Part shown: piece by piece, positions 60,549-64,000 of the stretch
How the letters are laid out: each line of letters opens with the position of its first letter
How positions within the stretch are numbered: the stretch's first letter is position 1
Assembly (NCBI GenBank): GCA_003240775.1
Contig: QFNI01000014.1
Span: 11,381-75,380, forward strand
Length of the DNA stretch: 64,000 bases
From: Mesorhizobium amorphae
Lineage (GTDB): Bacteria > Pseudomonadota > Alphaproteobacteria > Rhizobiales > Rhizobiaceae
Reading direction: 5' to 3'
The notes under the pieces: model-generated
The model's database searches: none
Seen by the model: the letters and a program-made list of their open reading frames with translations, nothing else
Told to the model about the DNA's origin: nothing
Position numbers and translations under genes: made by a program

Positions 60549-61853
60549 GTGAAGGAAAACGGCGAAGCGGTGCCGCTGGCGGAGGCCGCGCGGGTCTGGG
60601 CGCGCATCGCCTGCCTGTCCTTCGGGGGCCCGGCGGGGCAGATCGCGCTGATGCACCGCGTGCTCGTGGAAGAGCGGCGCTGGATCGGCGAGGCGCGCTT
60701 TCTCCACGCGCTGAACTTCTGCATGCTCCTGCCCGGCCCCGAAGCGCAGCAACTCGCGACCTATGTGGGCTGGCTGATGCACGGCACGCGCGGCGCGTTG
60801 CTCGCGGGCGTGCTGTTCGTGCTGCCGGGGCTTTTCGCCATCATGGCGCTGTCCTTCCTCTACGTGCTGTGGGGCTCGGCGGGGCCGGTGGAGGGGCTGT
60901 TCTTCGGGCTGAAGGCCGCCGTGCTCGCGGTGGTCGCCCAGGCGCTCGTGCGGATCGGCGGCCGGGCGCTGCGCGGGGCGATGCCCGTGGCGACAGCCCT
61001 TCTGGCCTTCTTCGCGCTCTTCTTGTTCGGCGTGCCCTTTCCGCTCGTGATCCTCGCGGCCGTGCTCGTCGGGATTTGCCGTGCGGGCTCGGTGGTGGGA
61101 GCGGAGCCAGATGGGCAAGGCTTGGGTGGAAGTGGACGGCCTCGCGGCATGGCGACGGTCGCGCTCGCGACACTGGCGCTCTGGCTCGGGCCGGTTCTTC
61201 TTCTTTGGCTGCTCGCGGGCGAGGCGAGCGTGTTCACGCAGATCGGCTTGTTCTTCGCGCAGATGGCGGTGGTGACCTTCGGCGGTGCCTATGCGGTGCT
61301 GGCCTATGTGGCGCAGCAGGCGGTGGAGCATCACGGCTGGCTGGCGCCCGGCGAGATGCTGGACGGGCTGGGGCTCGCCGAGACGACGCCGGGGCCGCTG
61401 ATCATGGTCACGCAGTTCGTGGGGTTTCTCGCGGCATACCGCAATCCCGGCCCGCTCGACCCCCATCTCGCGGCGGTGCTGGGCGGGCTGCTCACCACCT
61501 GGGTGACGTTTGCGCCGAGCTTCTTGTGGATCTTTCTGGGCGCGCCCTTCGTGGAAAGGCTGCGGGGCAACCGCATGGTGGCCGCGGCGCTCGAAACCGT
61601 GTCGGCGGCGGTGGTGGGCGTGATCGCGAGCCTGGCGGTCTGGTTCGCGCTGCATGTGCTGTTTGGGCGCGTGGGCGAAACGCAGTGGGGGCCGCTTGCG
61701 CTTCCGGTGCCGGAATGGACGAGCCTGGACTGGGCGTCGCTTGCGCTGGCGGCCGTGGCGGCACTCGGGCTCTTCGTGTTCCGTTTGGGTGTGGTGACGG
61801 TTCTTCTCGGCACGGCCGGGCTGGGCGTGGTCTGGTCGCTCGTTTCACTGTGA
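60549..61853 (+). CDS. chrA: Chromate transporter, two CHR domains
   Basis: A 434-residue membrane protein with two homologous halves: first half AACLSFGGPAGQIALM-like segment (IACLSFGGPAGQIALM) and LNFCMLLPGPEAQQLATY, second half TFGGAYAVLAYVAQQAVEHH and GLAETTPGPLIMVTQFVGF. Full-length ChrA exporters have this arrangement. Start GTG 60549 has a GGGAGG upstream; GTG 60504 is also in frame. Coupled to the next gene by GTGA. Confidence 0.88.
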   Translation: MKENGEAVPLAEAARVWARIACLSFGGPAGQIALMHRVLVEERRWIGEARFLHALNFCMLLPGPEAQQLATYVGWLMHGTRGALLAGVLFVLPGLFAIMALSFLYVLWGSAGPVEGLFFGLKAAVLAVVAQALVRIGGRALRGAMPVATALLAFFALFLFGVPFPLVILAAVLVGICRAGSVVGAEPDGQGLGGSGRPRGMATVALATLALWLGPVLLLWLLAGEASVFTQIGLFFAQMAVVTFGGAYAVLAYVAQQAVEHHGWLAPGEMLDGLGLAETTPGPLIMVTQFVGFLAAYRNPGPLDPHLAAVLGGLLTTWVTFAPSFLWIFLGAPFVERLRGNRMVAAALETVSAAVVGVIASLAVWFALHVLFGRVGETQWGPLALPVPEWTSLDWASLALAAVAALGLFVFRLGVVTVLLGTAGLGVVWSLVSL

Positions 61854-62284
61854 GCGGTGCTGGCGCGCTTTCCGGGCTGTTTCTCGCGAGCTTTCTGGCC
61901 GCGACCCTTCTGCCCGCGCAGTCGGAGGCGCTGCTGTTCGGCATGGCCAAAAGCGGAGGCTTCGATCCGGTCGCGCTGCTCGTCGTGGCGAGTGCGGGCA
62001 ACGTGCTCGGCTCGGTGGTCAACTGGTGGCTCGGGCGGCAGGCCGACAGATTCCGGCACAAGCGCTGGTTTCCGGTGACGGAGGGCCAGCTCGAACGGGC
62101 GAGCCGGTGGTATCGGCGCTGGGGGCGGTGGTCGCTGCTGTTGAGCTGGATGCCCGTGGTGGGCGATCCCCTCACGCTGGTGGCTGGCGTGCTGCGCGAG
62201 CCGCTCGCGAGCTTCGTGGCAATCGTCGCCCTCGCCAAGGCCGGGCGATATGGCGTCGTGCTGTGGGCGGCGGGCCTGGTGTGA
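61850..62284 (+). CDS. YqaA/DedA-type membrane protein
   Basis: A 144-residue SNARE-associated (DedA) family protein with LFLASFLAATLLPAQSEALLF-like start, NVLGSVVNWWLGRQADRF, SLLLSWMPVVGDPLTLVAG and two or three further helices. The YqaA subgroup is short like this. Start GTG 61850 overlaps the chrA stop. Function unproven; DedA proteins are tied to membrane lipid and proton-force maintenance. Confidence 0.85.
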   Translation: MSGAGALSGLFLASFLAATLLPAQSEALLFGMAKSGGFDPVALLVVASAGNVLGSVVNWWLGRQADRFRHKRWFPVTEGQLERASRWYRRWGRWSLLLSWMPVVGDPLTLVAGVLREPLASFVAIVALAKAGRYGVVLWAAGLV

Positions 62285-62296
62285 CGCGCCCTGCCC

Positions 62297-63103
62297 TCAG
62301 CCGAGGTCGAAGCGGGCGATCACGGGAACATGGTCGGACGGGCGGTCCCAGGCGCGCGCCTCGCGCAGGATGTCGATGCCGACGAGGTGGTTTTCGAGGC
62401 CCGGAGAGCCCCAGACGTGGTCGAGCCGCCGGCCGCGGTTGGAGGCGGCCCAGTCGGCCGCGCGGTAGCTCCACCAGGTGTAGAGCTTCTGCGCATCGGG
62501 CACGCCGTGGCGCATCAGGTCGACCCAGCCGCCGGCCTTGCGCATCCGCTCGAAGCCTTCGGTTTCGACGGGGGTGTGGCTGACCACGCCCAGCATCTGC
62601 TTGTGCGACCAGACATCGTTCTCATGGGGGGCGACGTTGAGGTCTCCCACCAGGATCGAGGCGGAATCCTCGCCGTGTTCGGCGGGCGCTCCGTGCATCT
62701 CGGCGATGAAGTCGAGCTTGTGGCGGAACTTGGGGTTCACCGCGGGATCGGGCTCGTCGCCGCCGGCGGGCACGTAGAAATTGTGGATCAGGACGGATTT
62801 CGCGCCGGCCTGGACGCGCACCGACATGTGGCGGCAGTCGCTGTTGTCGCAGAAGCGGCGGCGCTCGACCACCTCGAAGGGCCGCTGCGCGACGACGGCC
62901 ACCCCGTGATAGCCCTTCTGCCCGCTGACGCCCACCACCTCGTAGCCGGCCTTGTGGAAGGCCTTGTGCGGGAAGAGATCGTCCGGGCACTTGGTTTCCT
63001 GGAGGCACAGCACGTCAGGCGCGTAGGCATCCAGGAAGCGCTCGACCAGGCCGATGCGCAGGCGGACGGAGTTGATGTTCCAGGTGGCGACGGTGAACGG
63101 CAT
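62297..63103 (-). CDS. xthA: Exodeoxyribonuclease III
   Basis: A 268-residue Xth-type AP endonuclease of the EEP superfamily: ATWNINSVRLR, LQETKCPDD (catalytic glutamate), GDLNVAPHENDV, and RPSDHVPVIARF at the C terminus. Length and motifs are standard. It ends 12 bases from the convergent DedA-type gene. Confidence 0.95.
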   Translation of the reverse strand: MPFTVATWNINSVRLRIGLVERFLDAYAPDVLCLQETKCPDDLFPHKAFHKAGYEVVGVSGQKGYHGVAVVAQRPFEVVERRRFCDNSDCRHMSVRVQAGAKSVLIHNFYVPAGGDEPDPAVNPKFRHKLDFIAEMHGAPAEHGEDSASILVGDLNVAPHENDVWSHKQMLGVVSHTPVETEGFERMRKAGGWVDLMRHGVPDAQKLYTWWSYRAADWAASNRGRRLDHVWGSPGLENHLVGIDILREARAWDRPSDHVPVIARFDLG

Positions 63104-63140
63104 GAGCGCGGTTTAGGGGGCCGCGGGGAGAAAGGGAAGC

Positions 63141-63260
63141 CTAGCGTTCGGAGCGAGGATCACGCGGTTTTGGACGAGTGACATAGACCAACACAGCCGC
63201 CATGATCAGCGTGCCCACGGGCATCGCCAAAGTCGCCAGCAGATATTCCGATGTGCTCAT
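63141..63260 (-). CDS. 39-residue single-pass membrane peptide
   Basis: ATG 63260 to TGA 63141: a 39-residue peptide with one hydrophobic stretch (LLATLAMPVGTLIMAAVLVYV) and a positively charged tail (TRPKPRDPRSER). Its start overlaps the stop of the upstream interrupted frame as ATGA, as for coupled genes in this genome. No family is recognised. Too short for certainty, but composition and coupling support translation. Confidence 0.5.
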   Translation of the reverse strand: MSTSEYLLATLAMPVGTLIMAAVLVYVTRPKPRDPRSER

Positions 63261-63481
63261 GGGGATAGCCTTCGCAAAACCCATCGTCCCACGGCATGTA
63301 GGGCGAAACCGAAGGCCAAACAACCGATCCCCTGCGCCGACAGGATCAGGGGTGCCTGCTGGTATGTTCCGCCGACAAACGCCGCGACCGGGGCGAATCA
63401 GCCAACCGCAATGATGGCGATGGCGACGCCGTTCAAGAACGTAGCCGTCAGCTTGGTCTGCTCGATTTCCGCTGCGGTCAT
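63257..63481 (-). pseudogene. Small membrane-protein gene interrupted by one TGA
   Basis: From ATG 63481, with a strong upstream GGGGAGGGG ribosome site, the frame reads 27 residues (MTAAEIEQTKLTATFLNGV onward), meets TGA at 63398-63400, and then stays open with clearly membrane-protein content (FAPVAAFVGGTYQQAPLILS) to a stop at 63257-63259. A single TGG-to-TGA change would explain it. It resembles a 73- to 74-residue two-helix protein broken by a nonsense mutation, or a sequencing error. It is coupled to the 39-residue gene by ATGA. Confidence 0.6.
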
Positions 63482-63505
63482 TCCCCTCCCCACAAGCGCT
63501 GGAGC

Positions 63506-64000
63506 CTACCGCAGGCCCTTCTTGGTGTTGACCTCGCGGTTGCGGGCGTAGTCGATGGTGAAGATGCTCTGGTCGATCTTCACGTCCTGCTGGACGTTGA
63601 AGATCATCACGGTGGTGTCCTTGCCCTGGGCGTCGGTGATCGTCCACTGCTTGAGTTCGTAGTTCTTCGGGTCGAACATCATGGTGATGCGCGAATTGCC
63701 GAAGGCAGACTTGTCGGCGATCTGGATCGTGGTGGCATCCGCCTCTTCCTTGACCGAGCGCACGCGGGTGCCGGACAGGTCGATGCGGTCGTCGAGCAGG
63801 AGCTTCAGCGGCGTCTTGTTCAGCGGGTAGAGGTCGGAGGTGTTGAGCTTGCGGTTGTCGATCACCACGGCCTTGCCGTCGGAGATCACGCGGTAGGCGG
63901 AAGGGGATTCGTAGTTGAAGCGGATCTTGCCGGGGCGCTGGATGAAGAACTTGCCGCCCGTCTGCTCGCCGCGCGGGCCGAACTGGACGAACTCGCCCGT
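63506..64000 (-). CDS. lolA: LolA-family outer-membrane lipoprotein carrier (N terminus outside window)
   Basis: The visible C-terminal 164 residues match LolA: GGKFFIQRPGKIRFNYE, SDGKAVVIDNRKLNTSDLYP, LKLLLDDRIDL, ITMMFDPKNYELKQW and the C-terminal YARNREVNTKKGLR. The frame runs off the window end, so the signal peptide lies beyond. LolA carries lipoproteins across the periplasm. lolA beside xthA is a familiar order in Hyphomicrobiales. Confidence 0.87.
   Translation of the reverse strand, partial: TGEFVQFGPRGEQTGGKFFIQRPGKIRFNYESPSAYRVISDGKAVVIDNRKLNTSDLYPLNKTPLKLLLDDRIDLSGTRVRSVKEEADATTIQIADKSAFGNSRITMMFDPKNYELKQWTITDAQGKDTTVMIFNVQQDVKIDQSIFTIDYARNREVNTKKGLR

Overview
The window is GC-rich, densely packed bacterial chromosome from an alphaproteobacterium, most likely a Hyphomicrobiales (Rhizobiales) relative. 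The evidence is the divergent hemC / tsaD pair, the hemC-hemD-Mic60-like-HemY block, the fused CysN-CysC, a DUF2793 protein, an xthA gene next to a LolA-type gene, and heavy use of GTG/TTG starts with 4-base start/stop overlaps. No rRNA, tRNA or CRISPR array was seen.

Layout. (1) 1-4634: end of an asparagine-synthase-like amidotransferase, then an acyl carrier protein, an AMP-forming acyl ligase and a NAD-synthetase-like enzyme, a compact cassette that looks biosynthetic. (2) 4641-10488: gluconokinase, then a terminal-oxidase locus (CtaG, CopD-like, DUF2231, oxidase subunit II, fused subunits I+III, small membrane protein). The oxidase lacks several canonical residues. (3) 10485-34223: a large surface-polysaccharide locus. 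It holds glycosyltransferases of the GT4 and GT2 types, a heparinase-like lyase, UDP-GlcNAc 2-epimerase, a bi-domain oxidoreductase, a Wzx-type flippase, a Wzy-type polymerase candidate, two methyltransferases, a second asparagine-synthase-like enzyme, a priming sugar transferase, a Wza-like export lipoprotein and a Wzc-like co-polymerase/kinase. A phage-tail-spike-like DUF2793 protein sits among them on the opposite strand. (4) 34430-41250: a visibly AT-richer island. It begins with decayed IS5-type transposase fragments and carries a GT2, a GT4 and a polysaccharide pyruvyl transferase with its own promoter and a strong terminator, plus long stretches without genes. It looks like a laterally acquired extension of the polysaccharide locus.

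(5) 41255-45012: cysQ-cysD-cysNC for sulfate activation and PAP removal. (6) 45105-47952: an MFS exporter, a palindromic intergenic repeat and a secreted beta-lactamase-fold hydrolase. (7) 47967-57098: TerB, HemY-like, Mic60-like, hemD and hemC on the minus strand, facing tsaD-gpsA-YciI-EVE-methyltransferase-DUF1761 on the plus strand. (8) 57112-64000: manC, an L,D-transpeptidase-like protein, an OmpR-type response regulator, a cyclic-nucleotide-binding protein, a chromate transporter, a DedA/YqaA-type protein, xthA, a pair of tiny membrane genes (one interrupted by an in-frame TGA) and the 3' part of a LolA-family gene.

How they fit: regions 3 and 4 together could make, polymerise and export a Wzx/Wzy-type polysaccharide, with WecB and possibly ManC supplying sugar nucleotides. 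The AsnB-like enzymes, pyruvyl transferase, methyltransferases and perhaps PAPS would add decorations. Structures and substrates are inferred from family membership only.
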